Program-made: the position numbers and the translations under genes
Notes under the pieces: model-generated
Told to the model about the DNA's origin: nothing
Seen by the model: the letters and a program-made list of their open reading frames with translations, nothing else
Database searches by the model: none
Part shown: positions 13,469 to 26,600 of the stretch, one piece after another
Position numbering within the stretch: position 1 is the first letter of the stretch
Layout: every line of letters starts with the position of its first letter
NCBI RefSeq assembly: GCF_012273895.1
Contig: NC_052130.1
Span: forward strand, 6,510,001-6,574,000
Length of the DNA stretch: 64,000 nt
Source of the DNA: Zerene cesonia
Lineage: Eukaryota > Arthropoda > Insecta > Lepidoptera > Pieridae
Reading direction: 5' to 3'

Positions 13469-13768
13469 AAAAGCAGTGGTGGCTCAGTGGTGAGAACCTC
13501 GGACTTCAAAATCGATAAGTCTGAGTTCGAGACCGGGCGAGCGTGCAGGAAATAAATAGATTTTCCAATTTATCTGCACATGTGAACCACCACTGCTTAA
13601 AACGGTGAAGGAAAACATCGTGAGGAAACCGGCGTGTCCAAGAAGCAAAAGTTCGACGACATGTGACATCTGCCAACCCGCACTTGCCCAGCGTGGTGGG
13701 TTATGGCCTGAACCCTCATAGGAGGCCTGTGTCCCAGCAGTGGGAACATATATGGGCTGATGATGATG
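13469..13768 (+). mobile_element. tRNA-headed SINE, copy C
   Basis: A nearly full copy: head TGGCTCAGTGGTGAG, B-box-like GTTCGAGACC, body with 'gaaaacatcgtgaggaaacc', 3' end GCTGATGATGATGAT. Short direct repeats ATACTAA (13,462-13,468 and 13,769-13,775) may be the target duplication. Confidence 0.8.
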
Positions 13769-16700
13769 ATACTAATAAATAATAGCCTTTATTTGAGGGT
13801 ACAATAGTAGCTTCCCACCTGTGGCTTTGCCTGCGTAGTCGAAAGAAAACATAGATAGTCCCGGGATTCTTGGGATTCCGTGGCATTGTTCCCTAAACCG
13901 TAAGATATCCGGGATGAAAATTCTTCTATGACTTTCTCAGTTCTCAAACTAAATATAGTTTGAGAACTGAGAAAGTAATAACTTATATAGTAACCACCAA
14001 ATTTCATCCAAATCAGCCGAATAGTTCTTGAGATAAGCGCGTACAAGCAAACAAGTTAAGCACATGTTCAGTTTCACATATTAGTAAACATATCATAAAA
14101 TTCATATAATATGCTATTATTAAAAATAATGAACAAACTTTAAGAGGCTATTACTGAGTATTACGGATACACCGTATGAGGAAGGGAGGGAAAGGGAGGT
14201 CATATAATTATTATCAATGTTTATTATAAGTTATGTTATAAAAATATGTATTATAAATTACGACTCAAAAGCTATATTGCAGGAAAAGATCTTATACGAT
14301 TTTCGAACACACATTTCTCATAATACATATTAATAAGTCTTACCTAGCATTATATTATCTGTGGTCTCTATCACAGCTGGTATAACTGAATGTTTCTATG
14401 TAAATGGACGAAACTACACACAACAAGATCGCAGGAAAACCAGCGGAGTTGTACTTGACACGTTTCTTGAATAATATTTCTTAGACTCTGGGACAATGTT
14501 CGCGTGCTTAATAGTTGGGACTTGGCAAGCGCCCAGTCGATCCTACTTGTGTGGTATTTCACTATATTTTTTATCTATATCTATAGAACGCGCGGGTTTA
14601 TCCGTGGTATATATAGACAAAAGTACCCAGGGATAATGTAAATGCGATGGTCAAAGATTTTTTGAAATCCTCATATTGCCGCATTCAAACAAACAAACTT
14701 TTCATCTGAATTTGCATGTAAATAATACCTACTCTACTAACCTAAACATCGGTCAATTTATAAACTTTCATTGAAATAACATTTTAAAATTTAAAAACAT
14801 GTTGAAAACAAATAAGTAAAAGTAAAATGAACTCGTCGACCATAACTTAATAATCTCAAAACGCCATAACACCTTCCAAACGTAATTATTAAATTTAATT
14901 AACGTAAATGTAGATGAAGAAACCAAAATATTATTTGTCATCTATTCTGTTTATATATTTCATGCTCCGAGCGTCACAAATTCTCACAATTGACACAAAA
15001 ATATTATAGTTTAATATAAATTTATCAACTCGTCCCAAACTGAAAGTAAACCTCGTTTATTTGAAACATCCCCGCAGTATTGTCAAGTATTGCAAGATGT
15101 TTTCTTGAGCACAGGCCTTGTGAGCTATTGTGTATCGAGGCTTGAGTGGGGACGGATTGTGACAATCATTTTTGGGGCCCCACAGCTGTAACATTATCGT
15201 GTTAATAATGATAATGCAAGTTTTTTGTAAGTTCGAATATTTAGTAATGAAATCAAACTGTTGCTTATCTAATATCATATGTTAAATGAAATAAAATCAT
15301 ATCTTAAATCTCGTTAAATTTCATTCGGATCATCAAGCGAATGAAACTATAATGAGATTCGGGTAAATTATTAAATTTTTCGTAATTGTTTGTGTTTATG
15401 AGAATTGTGATTGCTATATAACATTATATAAGTATTTATAGGTGATAATGCTATTTATAAAATATGTATTTATTACCAATGTTTGGCCATTTTTTATTTT
15501 TAGAAAATCTGGATTTGGGTGTGATTGTTGTATTCTTTATTTCAATATATCTAATCTATCTAAAATCAAACATAAATAAGGTATTAAATGAATGTTCGAA
15601 TGTTTTTCACTCGATCTGTATCCTAACCAAGCAATGCTATTGAATTTTACTAGTGAATTCAATAGTTACAAAAGATACTATAGAAGAATATTTTATTTAA
15701 AATGAACTGTTGTTTTTCTGATTTCATGTAAGTTTTTCACCTGTGTGATACCGACACTTGACAGCCACATTTCCTTCTCGCTTCCTATTAGTCTCCTAAA
15801 TTGAGTTAAGGTCGGAGCATGTGCACAAAAGTCGCGATGATTTTTATGAGAAAATTCTAGACTATAATTTTCATAAACTGTTCGTAATGCTATTTATAGC
15901 AGTTGCTTTATAGCAGTCAAGTCACGGTGGTTGCAAATATTTTTCAAAATTAAAGTAGCTAATACTCTCCGCGATCACATACTGGTTGCTAACCTTTACA
16001 TTATATATGTTACATATTTATCTCCTGTTTTTTTGTTAGTAATTTATATATGTGTGCTAATAATATACATAAATTGACTAAGCCATAGTGTATCTACACA
16101 CAACATTTTCTTCATTCATTCAAAGCAGTATTATGTTCAACCCACATTTCGATAAGAGTTTCACATACATCATAGCACATTTCCAATGGAATTATAATGT
16201 TTTCCGCTTATCGCTTTGTTCGTTACTATAACCAGACTGTATCAGCTAAGATGTGTAGAACAAAGTGTACGTATTTATCCATGAAGCGGAGAAAAACCAC
16301 TAAATAACGTAAAAGCCAGGACGCCTTATAAGTGCTTCACTGTGATGTTCTGGGAGGAGTTTTAGAGTTATCTATAATAATACATTGTATGGATATAAGG
16401 TAAATAATAATGATTAATCCGTCTTTGAGGTTGACCATTTAGCAATTGACTTGTTAGCTGTGAAACTCGGTTTCACTCACATCATATATGATGTTTTAAT
16501 ATAGCCTCCATGAATGGGCTATCTGGCAATGAAATAGACAAACGAACAAATAAATTCTTCGGTTGAAAATTATTGTAACATTATATTAGATAGTATAGAT
16601 ATAGATTATTCTACGTGAGTATTATAAAATTGACGTACATAGTTTTAAGTAATTTGAAATGTTCTATTTAAACTTAGTAATTAAATGAGAATAAACTTCA

Positions 16701-17349
16701 AAACTGATTAACAATTTTCTATTAAAAAATACTAACCTAATACGTATACGTTACGAATGCTTTTTCCAGAATACCAAAATATTAAATCTTCTAGTAGTAG
16801 AATCTCTAGAAGGGCCTCTATCTGGGGCCCCAAACGTTTAATATCAACACAGACCCATCTAGACGAAATCGAGATAGTAGGCTGTCGTGATATAACCTGC
16901 ATAAGGAATCTATTTCTGTCGTATATTGAAACTCGGGAAATATAAAACGCAACAATGTTAGCAATGACGCAAAATAAGATTAAATGGAAATATCTTTATT
17001 GAAACATGTGTTTTATACCATGAAAATGTTTTATTTCTAGATAAAATTATGGATTAGAACTGTAGTTACATACAAGACGTGATGACGAAGTGATGTAGCT
17101 GTTTAGAATTTAAATTAAACTCACGATCTAGTGTATAATTTAAATTATAGCCTACTACTGCTTTAAAACGAGTTATTAATACAAGTATAATTTACGAAAC
17201 TCCTCAAAAGGACAAATTTTGATTATTATTATTTACGTATTTCTTGAATTAATTCAATTGCCTGTGTTATTTGTATTAACTGAAAAACACACATTTAAAA
17301 TGAGTCCACTTTTGTTATCTAAAAAATTAATATTTACAAAATTATATGT

Positions 17350-17612
17350 GGGTATGAAGCACGCAGCAGAACCACACCCCCGCAGAAGGTCGGCGTGAAA
17401 TAGCAGGACGTGAATACTATGTTTCGTTTGGTGAGGGGAGCTGGAGACTCGTATGCTTTACCCTACCCTTCCAGTCCTTTTCCTCTATTTCCATAATCAA
17501 ACCTTTCCTCATCCTTTTCCATTTAAGCTGGCAATCCGTTTATTAAACTAAACAAATGTTCATTGATGGTGCTAGTCGTATAACATCAGGCGACCCACCA
17601 GCTCCTTTGGTA
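17350..17612 (+). repeat. CpG-rich dispersed repeat, copy 3
   Basis: Blocks seen in order: 'accacacccccgcagaa', 'ggcgtgaaatagcagg', 'atgtttcgtttggtgagggg', 'ttccagtccttttcctc', and a decayed 'catcaggcgacccaccagc' end. It resembles the intact copy at 34,829-35,140 read in reverse. Confidence 0.65.
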
Positions 17613-20241
17613 ACTCTCACTCACATTAAAGACATAAAAATCAAAATGATATTTCGATAGGAACATTGAAACATTGAGAATATCTAGTTATCTTTAGAAA
17701 TCAAATATGAATCAGACAGCTTTGGGTTCATTCGAGCGAAAACATGGATGAAATGAAAATGTTTATTCGTTTGTATTATAGAGACGTAAAGTCTACATAA
17801 TAGTGCTAGACGTGAAATCGTAAAACATAATTATTGCATATTTAAACACAATATTTTTAAAATGATGTATTATTTAAAACTAGGTAATAATTGGTCCGCG
17901 CAGTGAAAGGGATTTTTTTCAGGGATTTTACCGCATGCTTCCCGTCCCGAGGGCTACATCGCTATCTACTATTATAAAGTTGTGACTGCCGTGACCCAGT
18001 CTAGATGTTTTCGGGTTTACTTTATTTATTACTTTATTTATTATTAGTCCAAAGGTTGTACTACTGTATGCTGTCACTTTATACTGTGGTGTTATAGTTC
18101 AAACATGGGCCAAATAATAAGGGGCATTTTATATAAAGCCCGGAAATAGGGCACAAGTCAAGTTGGACTATAAGATTTCGAACGTCAAATCAACGCATAT
18201 CCGACCCTTGAATTATTCATGCTACCGTAAATATGTTGCCATTTTTCAGAACGTCCGGGTATTATAAAACATTTTCCAGAATGCACGGGCACTATGAAAA
18301 CTTACCTATTTATTGCTTAGTCTATAATATTATACACACTACTCGAATTTATGCCACTAAACCGTTATTTTAAAAATAGCAATGACATTCAAAATCTTAG
18401 TGTACTTACAGTGAATGTGAAAGTATGTTTGTTTGCAGAATTTCAGTGGATAGGCTACTTCTTACCGCGATGAAACGTAATTTTCACGGGAATACACTTA
18501 AACTACGCGAGCGAACGTGGTATATATTATATTAAGTACAAATTCAAAGGTGAAATAGTTATCTGAATCGGTCCAAGAATTCCTTATAGTTGCGCGTTCA
18601 AACAAATAAACAAGCAACCCTTCACTACATACTTATCATATTTTCATAGATATTTGGTATAAAATATTATGTTATTGGTTTTTTCGTGATATAGTTTAGA
18701 TAATTGAAACATTTATTGAAATATTGATCATAGAGCGCTTTCTTCGATAAAGCATCATTTATTGCGACAGATGTCACGTTATATGTGAAGCTAACTATAG
18801 TATAATTAAAGTATAATCATCTATTTACATGTTCCCTTTAAGATTAGACGTTTGAATGTTTGTCTATCTTTACCATAGCAATGTTTTGTTCTAATTAAAT
18901 TGTGGTAACTATGTAAATAACAAATTTGGATTTTGAGATGTAATTGTTATTTTGCTTAGCTGGTTTCTATAATGGAAATTACCAATTTTACTCACATGTA
19001 AGTATTTAAGACAAGACGCTCCTCCCGGCTCTACCCGGATATCAATATTTCTTTTTTATCCCAAGGCAGCATTTAATCGGGATAAAAAAAATCCTATCAC
19101 CCAAGTCAGTCATACCTGTCTGTATACCAAATTTCTTAAAATGCGTTCAGTAGTTTCAGCGTGATTGACGGACAAACATCCAAACAAACAATCTTTTACA
19201 TTTATAATATTAGTGGGAAGTGAATAATGTATAATGTAAAATATCATTATATCACATGCACTCAATAGATATGTTTTTCGTAAACCCATAACAAACAATT
19301 TTAACATTATTCTTACAATCAAAAAACCTTTTACTGCGTAAATAATAACACATAATATGGACGGTATATATGTGATTTGAACTTTACAAACAAACATTCC
19401 AGCTTTAATTATACGTAAAGGTAAACTATGATTTATATTAAAATCAGAACTAACATTTAACCGTGAATAAATTACAACCGGGTTCATTTCCAAGCACGTA
19501 ATGAGATGTACGGTGTGCAAATAAATAATACATTAATTTACAAATAATTGAAGTAAATTACTCGCCACGAATTACCTACTATATTGTTACTAAAGAACTA
19601 TATAATAGTCAACATTTTTACATTACACCCGCATCGTAGTTGCGAAATAACCAAACCCTTATAGACCAGTCTATATTTAAGCTATTATTTTGAAATGTTT
19701 TAGCTAAGCCCATATTTCAATTAAATTGTAGAGTCTGTTAAATTATAACTAGTTTAGTTATGTAGAACTAGAAGCTTGGCTCTACACTAGATCTGATAAA
19801 GATGTGACAGTGCTAGCTCTACTGTCTTGGAAACATTGTTCATGAAGTTTATGTAATTTTCAGATCTATGATATCTAAAAAAGTTTGTTTGGAAAAGTTT
19901 CAAGTTTATTTTTTGTTTGTATATTAATACCAAATATCAGCTCTCTAGGATTTCAGCAACATTCTAAACCATAAGTGCTATGCGTGAGCTATGTAATTGA
20001 CATTTAATTTGTTATAGAGTTAACTATAAGCTTGTCTTGATAAAGTTAATATATCATTTAAATCCTCTCAAATAAAATTTCTAAGAATACTCACTAATAT
20101 CTAATAAACTCTAGGAACACAGCTAAAGCCTCCGCGAAGCGAATTAAAAACAAAGCCGTCAGCCGCCGCTGTCACAACATCTACCATGTGATAAGAAGCT
20201 ACAGCCAATAACAAATTCACAGTGAAAATAAATACGTAAAA

Positions 20242-22671
20242 ATGAAGTTCATGGACAAACTGCCGACGGTGATCAGCTGTTGCTTCTGTTGCTTTTTGAG
20301 AGCTGGCACCGTTATGATAGCGCTGGTTTCGTTTGTAAGTAATAGTCTGTTGATATGCGGTAATGATATCATCAAACAATTATTACGTGTTACATAAATA
20401 ATCATGCTGCACTGTTAAATCGATTCTATTGGTTTTAAGCGACGATTGAAGGTTGTGACACTTTTTAAAACCCAAGGTGATGAAATGAGAGATGGAAATT
20501 TGTACGGATACTTTTTAAATATTTTTCTTTTGGCTGTGGAAATCAAAATCTCATTTAAACTCTGTTAATTGCAATCAATAGTATCAGCAGTATTGTTTTC
20601 CAATTAATAAAAATTGTGGATATATGAAAGTTCAAACTTTACTATTAAATAAAAGCTTTTTCATCAGTTTTTGTTCTGCTAGTCGGTTCAACTTTCTTAG
20701 TCTAACTAGTATTTAATTGTTGTTATTGCCTAGTACAACCCACGTGAAATCCAGAAAATCTAGATTGGGATGAGTGCACTTAATCAAATACTGTAATAGT
20801 AATCCCAAGTTTCGTTTTACTTGCATTTTAATACAAGTTTTAATACTCCTTTATTAGTTGAAAAGTACTTACAACATTTGTGCATACCAAGCTAAGAGAT
20901 ATTTCATTATATACAATAATTTCATTAGTTCATCTTATTAGCCTAATTAAGATCGTCATTAATGAAATACTCTTACAAACTGTATAAGAGCTATTGTGAA
21001 AAAAAAAATCATAAATCGTGTTTTTTTTTTAGTTATTTTTGTAACTATATTTACCATTATGTGTTTCTGTTCCAACAATATCTCACAGTTAACCGGTCTT
21101 CTATTCGCTCCCAATGTGAACCACACGCGCGGCTTTTGGGATATGGACCCAGTGCTGTCCTACTATAGTGCTGCGACGGAGAACGCCCTGCAGGTGGTGT
21201 TGGGAGCTGTCTCCGTGCTGTTGTGCTTCGTCAGTGTCCTGCTGGCTATCGGCGCTTTGTGTGTGAGTGTATCTGTTGCTGCTAGGCAGTAGGTATAGTA
21301 TAATAGGCGATACGAAGTGCTTTAACGCTGGGTGAAGCGTGGCTCATTTTTTAAGCAAGCAGTGGAATAAGATTTTATATGAATTGTCTGAGAAGTGAAG
21401 ATCTTTTTTTTAACTCATGTCGCCAACGTCCATACCACGTTGAATGCACCGGTTCTCGTCCGATCACCGAAGTGAAGCAACGTCGGGCGCGGTTAGTACT
21501 TAGATGGGTGACCGCTTGGGAACACCGCGTGATGTTGGCTTTTTGGATTTTATTTTTACTCGTTTTTTTACCATTTTTTAGTATAACAATCGAAATGCAA
21601 TGAAGCTTATTAGTGTAACGCCATTTTTTATTTACTGAATATCCCCTCCAATTTCCTTCTAGAACCTTCCAGCCCTGATCGAGATCTACCAGTGGGGGGT
21701 ACTGTTCTACGGCTGCACGGTGTTCCTGCTGTTCACGATCCTGGACATATTCTGCTTCTTCGTGCACACCAACTGCGCGGTAGCTGGGGCCGTTCTGCTG
21801 GGCCTGATGGTTGTCATTGTTCTTTGTAAGCAGAGCTGGAACACTTTGAACGTAATGCTAGAATGCCTGGCTAATCAGATCATGTTCTGAATGTATTGAA
21901 AGTATATCGGGTTGGAAGAACCAGCCAAGTTTAACGCTTGCAGATTTTATAATAGTTTTTTGTTTTCTGTTTGACTAAATATAAGGAATATTTATCTTTT
22001 CGGAGAGGTATATGTTACGCTTATTGTAACGCGGTAGTAAACTCTGGCAATAATTGACTTTAGTGTAGCAACACTCATTTAAAATCAGGCCGATAGGACA
22101 TTTAAAGGGTTTGCATTAACATAATACTTAGCATATGTTTTGAAGAATACCTGAATGAGATTTATTAATGTTATATTCGACAAAGGAGCTGGTGGGCCGC
22201 CTGAATGCGCTACCACCGCCCTTGAACATTTGGCCAAATGTATTTAAATAGCTTTCGGCTTATTTAACAATTACAATAAAGAAAAATACACACTTGTGAA
22301 ACAAAACACACTTGTAGTAGTCAACAATAATAATTCAGATCTTAAGTTCAGTTAAGCCATTTCTACTCTAATATTATAAAGAAGAAATTTTTGTATTTTT
22401 GTCTATTTGTAACGTTTTCACGCAAAAACCACTGGACCGATTACAAAATTTCTTTCACCATTAGATAGCTGGAACTTCACTGAGTGACATACGCTATACA
22501 TGTACCACGGGCGAAGCCGGGGTAATCAGCTAGTCAAACATAAGTTAGTGGGCAGGTCAGCGTAAATACATGCTCCCGTTTACTATTTCAGTGACAATGT
22601 ACTTTATCATTGTGGTGAACAGCCTTCGGATGTCGATGAAATACCTCAACAACGACGAATTCGTCTTGTGA
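20242..22671 (+). CDS. Four-helix membrane protein, LAPTM-like, gene 1 of a tandem pair
   Basis: Four exons: 20242-20334, 21089-21262, 21663-21825, 22592-22671, giving 169 residues. Donors GTAAGT, GTGAGT and GTAAGC and acceptors CACAG, TTCTAG and TTTCAG all agree in phase (0, 0, 1). The protein has four hydrophobic segments at about 21-38, 64-89, 101-122 and 129-152. A CCFCC cluster (residues 13-17) lies just before helix 1 and may be palmitoylated. One sequon (Asn42-His-Thr) sits in the first loop, and the tail ends NNDEFVL. The Cys-rich start followed by LRAGT and four helices resembles insect LAPTM-type lysosomal membrane proteins; that assignment is inference from pattern, and any function is unknown. 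A 5S rRNA gene lies in intron 2. The next gene downstream is a diverged relative with the same exon plan. The ATG chosen is the first one in the exon that gives a helix-1 frame. No AATAAA is obvious just after the stop. Confidence 0.8.
21422..21540 (+). rRNA. 5S ribosomal RNA gene
   Basis: A 119-bp match to the insect 5S rRNA pattern, from GCCAACGTCCATACCACG to GTGATGTTGGCT. Helix I is fully paired: GCCAACGUC with GAUGUUGGC, including one G-U pair. The internal promoter is recognisable, with A box GAAGTGAAGCAACGTCGGGC and C box GATGGGTGACCGCTTGGG. A T5 run follows at once. It has a few differences from the commonly seen insect sequence (for example AAGTGAAGC where AAGTTAAGC is usual, and TACTTAGATGG where TACTTGGATGG is usual). 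It lies in sense orientation inside intron 2 of the LAPTM-like gene, 123 bp before exon 3. It could be functional or a recent pseudogene. Confidence 0.88.
21540..21544 (+). terminator. Pol III T-run terminator of the 5S gene
   Basis: TTTTT overlaps or directly follows the 3' end of the 5S RNA, the normal position for a Pol III stop signal. Confidence 0.75.
22186..22237 (-). repeat. CpG-rich dispersed repeat, short fragment
   Basis: Contains AGGAGCTGGTGGGCCGCCTG and 'accaccgcccttgaacattt', the end block of the CpG-rich family in reverse orientation. It lies in intron 3 of the LAPTM-like gene 1. Confidence 0.7.
22371..22533 (+). mobile_element. Helitron-like element in intron 3 of LAPTM-like gene 1
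   Basis: It starts TCTACTCTAATATTATAAAG and ends with CCACGGGCGAAGCCGGGG, then CAGCTAG. This is the 5' 'TC..CTAATATTATAAA' and 3' hairpin plus CTAG arrangement of the widespread lepidopteran Helitron-like (Lep1-type) elements. The end lies 58 bp before exon 4. Confidence 0.65.
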
Positions 22672-23698
22672 TTGTTGTGCTGTGAATATTTAAGTAAATT
22701 TATTATGAATTTGATGACTTTTATTGTAGTGTCGTGATTTGGGGATGCGTTATGAGTGATTTAAAATGTTTCCAAATAGATAATCATTTGTATAATGTGT
22801 CGTATCTATCTATATATCGTAATATATATAAATTCACTTCCAAAGATGAGCAAGTTGGGACCTCTTAAACTTGAATATACTTTGTGCATTTTATTATGTT
22901 ATTTATTCACTTATGTATTTATTTTAATTTTAACCCACATTGATAATGGATTTTAATTTCATATTTTCATTGGAGCTGTGATATCGCTATCAATAGTATA
23001 TATAAATGGATCTTATTTAGTTATCTTTTCCTTTAAAATCCATCCATTCGGAACAAAAGATGCCCGTAATGAATATTATGCTGATCTAACTGAAGGCAAT
23101 CATAATATCACTATATTTAACAAACTCGATAAATCACTATATCTTATATATAAAATTCTCGTGTAACAATGCTAGTTACCATACTCCTCCGAAACGGCTG
23201 CATCGATTCTCATGAAATTTTGCGTGCATATCTGGTAGATCTGAGAATCGGTCAACATCTATATCTATCATACCGATTTTAACCTTACTCATAACTAGCT
23301 AGCCTAGCTAGACCAGCCGGAAATTGCGACGAAATGCGTATAAAATATGTAATAAAAATTTATTGTTGTCACTGCCTTGAAAATCTTCGACTAAAATAGG
23401 AAACCTTACTCAAGCGATACTGAGACAATAATTCCTCTAATCTCGACTTATGTAATTAAAAACGTTCTCGTACTGTATCATTTTAAATTATTATCTCGGA
23501 TCTAATGCCTATTCAGATATCAAAGGAAAGGAAATAGACGTTATCGTTGTAACAGAAGTTTTCCATTTATTATCTTTGACCTCAAGACGTCACCGCTGAC
23601 ATGGGCACCGCCAGCTGCCAACTTCCAGTCAAAATGTAACTGTATTATTTATATTTCGTTTATTCTTTATATTTTAAGTGTAACGTTAAATTGTAACC
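22672..23698. other. Spacer between the two LAPTM-like genes
   Basis: About 1 kb of mainly unique AT-rich DNA, including a short 'ctccgaaacggctgc' repeat fragment at about 23,185-23,290. The last 100 bp before the ATG at 23,699 are richer in GC (GACGTCACCGCTGAC, 'gggcaccgccagctgcc') and probably contain the promoter and 5' UTR of the second gene. Confidence 0.5.
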
Positions 23699-26600
23699 AT
23701 GTGTGAGATATTCCCAGAGGTGGAAAGTTGTTGTATGGTAATCTCGCTGCGAGTTGGGATGTTGTTAATTTCTGTGCTATGTATTGTAGGTATCTTATGA
23801 TATTTTACTTGTATTTAGAGGTTCGGTCGGCTTCGTTCGTATATCCTAATATATAAATAAATTTATTTACATATATATCACGGCGTGAGGGACCTAAACT
23901 ATTCTACCGATTTTTATCAAATTTGCATACCAGGATAGGTTATATTATTTCAATTACGATGAATGACTACCCGAGCGGAGCCAGGGCGTGCAGCTTGTAT
24001 GTTTAGTAGCTACAAGCTTTCTTCTCGCCGATTCGTCGCGTAGGAAAGGAAGAAAAAAAGACAACCTCAGCGTTTTTTTCTACGATATAGTAATAGAAAT
24101 AGAGATTTAAACTATCATATAATATCTACATATATAGTACTTCTCTATAAGAAAGGGCACCGACGTCTCTGTAGGAGAGGTTACAGATTCTAAAATTGGA
24201 CCAACTAACAACAATTCCCTATCAAATACAAAAGGAATGACGATAATCGTTTGAAAAAAAATTACGTCGTTTGTTGTTTAAGTATTGTTTACATAATCAG
24301 CGTGTGCGGAACCGTAAGCGCGATGGAGAATAGTACACCACCGGCGGTACACGCTGTATACACACCAAATTACATCCAAGTCCACGCATAAATTTTCACA
24401 TCATCATCATGATAATCAGCCCATATATGTTCCCACTGCTGGGACACAGGCCTCCTGTGAGGATTCAGGCCACCACGTGGGCCAAGTGCGGGATAGCGGG
24501 TATCACATGTCGTCGAATTTTGGATGCTCAGACATGCCGGTTTCCTCACGGTGTTTTCCTTCACCATTTCGAGCAGTGGTGATGTTATCCACATGTGCAG
24601 ATAAATTGAAATATCTATCTATTTCCTGCACGCTTGCCTGGTCTCGAACCCCGACTTATCCATTTTGAAGTCCGAGGCCCTCACCACTGAGCCACCATTG
24701 CTATTCTTACTTAAATTTTCACATCTATAATAGTAAAGGGGAAGATGATTGTTAACCCGTCTAGAAAGTTGATGATTAGTCTCCGAAAACTTCAGAATAG
24801 CGTAGGCTCTTAATTGCCTACAATTTAGAGTAATTATACGACCTTCTATGAAATTTCGTCAAATTCCATTAGACGTTTACGTTATTGAGTAATGGCATAC
24901 AAACTACGAGAACTTGGTAGATTGGTAGGTATTTAAAAAAAATATTAAAACAATTTCAATTCATACCATTAATATAGTTTTATTAATGAACTTTCGCATA
25001 AATTATAAGTAATGTTAGAGGTTGATTTTAAATAAATTTATCCCTTCCCACTGTGAGACACACTGCTGGATTCGAACCCGCTAAAAGCAAGTAATTTTTT
25101 AGATGACAGGCGTTATAACACTCACTGTGATGGAGCAGTCTTCAAATATAAACGTTAACAAGGTACAAAACGTTTCTCACATACAAAGTAAGTGATATAA
25201 TAAAACTGACCTACTAATTACCTTATTTCGTAAGTTTTTTATATCATATCGGGCAATTGAGATGGTGGTTCGCCGGATAGTAAGCGATCACCACCGCCCA
25301 TGAACATTTGCAGAGGAAGGGGCGCTGCAAATTCCTTACCCACTTTTAAGTGGTTAAGGAAAGGATTGTCGATGCGAAGAAAGGAATGAACTGGGAAGGG
25401 TGCGGACACGGGCCTAAGGTTCCACTCACCAAACGAAACAAAGAATCATGCTACTATTTCACGCTGTTATTCAATGGGGGTGTAGTACTTCTTCGGTGCG
25501 AGCTGGCCCAATGCACGCCGAAGCTCGACTCCTAAACTCAAAGTCAGCAACATATTTGACCTTCATTTATGAATACTGATAGGTTGAAACACAAATATTA
25601 TTGTCGTGGCTAAAATTACATTTGTGTTCGTATTCGATTATTAATATAGAATATATAGGCAATGGAACACCACGCTACGACCAACAAATGCAGACAAAAT
25701 TCCACTCCACGAGTTTTCGCTGCATAAACAGTTGAATACTTATAGCGTTTTCTAAAATAAATGCGGGCAAAAACGCGAGACAGAAAGTAAAATAACCAAA
25801 AATAATCTCAGCCCTTATTCATAACCTAAAGTGCAGATAAAACTATAATAAAATAACCAAGAAGACATCTTTAGTTATACATTTCAATGTTAAAGCACTT
25901 AAGAAACATCAATGTAAAAGACAGACAAATGGTTTACAGAACCAGAGCATGCAGTGTCTCAAATCGGTCTGATCATTCCCAGCGGCATCTCGACAATGGC
26001 CACTGTATTCATTATAACTGGCCTCATATTGTTATTTGCTACATTAATGGTAAGACAATTTCTGCTTATACTGGCTTTCCGCTCGTGCAGGTTTCGCTTG
26101 AAGTGGCTCGTATATTCGAGCATGTATGTGCATAACTATACACTTTAATATTTAATCCTTCCTTGCATTGAAAAATAAACTAAAAACTTCTAGAAGCGTA
26201 CGAATTTTAACGTTAATTTCTATGAACTTTTAAAGTCGGTTTCCATCATTTGAGTATACACGAGTATAGTACTGTTTGCTGTAGCTGTTGTATGACTGTA
26301 GATCTAATATGTACTCCTTTTTCGTCCGTAAAGTCGTCCCGTTTTTATAAATCCATACATTTACTTATTTATTTCAGTAAATCTTAGGACTTAAAGTAAA
26401 ACTTGAGATTCAGTGATAAACGGGCATTTACAGTAACATATCTATAACAATCTCACGAAATATCTTATCATTCTTTACAACCATTTTTCATTTTTATTAC
26501 CAGTGCACTTAGTTTCAAAAATCAGAAGAGATTTCGAATTTTATTGTCTAGTCTATTTGAAAATATAAGCTAGAATGTTAATAAGCAAACGATATATAAA

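Larger units (their letters stand above)
5099..20241. other. 15-kb region without a supported gene
   Basis: The open frames here are short and AT-driven, and none joins into a phased gene model. Contents: 'aaccgac' repeat fragments at about 6140-6310 and 10,125-10,260, CpG-rich repeat copies at 7212, 11,281 and 17,350, SINE copies at 8740 and 13,469, a Helitron-like element at 9779, and the 600-bp palindromic element at 11,851. A fragment at about 8380-8520 with CGGACAGACAGAC and 'cctttgggtac' is another dispersed repeat. A Ser-rich open frame at 16,757-16,945 starts beside a TTTTTCCAG acceptor-like site, but no partner exon is visible. Confidence 0.6.

Noticed and set aside
16757..16945. Ser-rich frame after a TTTTTCCAG site
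   Set aside because: Only one possible exon, no donor or partner with matching phase, and no known motif. I could not support it as a gene.
19110..19520. A 136-codon minus-strand frame
   Set aside because: No family motif, no splice partners, strongly AT-driven composition, and its upstream part overlaps a Helitron-like repeat with 'tttataatattagtggga'.
20101..20405. Minus-strand frames over the start of LAPTM-like gene 1
   Set aside because: Antisense shadows of the 5' UTR and exon 1; no signature and no plausible splice structure.
21375..21767. A 130-codon minus-strand frame
   Set aside because: It is antisense to the 5S rRNA gene and LAPTM-like exon 3, and that overlap explains its length.
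25050..25140. tRNA-like GATTCGAACCC on the + strand (B-box complement)
   Set aside because: No matching A box at the right distance and no cloverleaf that I could fold by eye; probably a decayed tRNA-related repeat.
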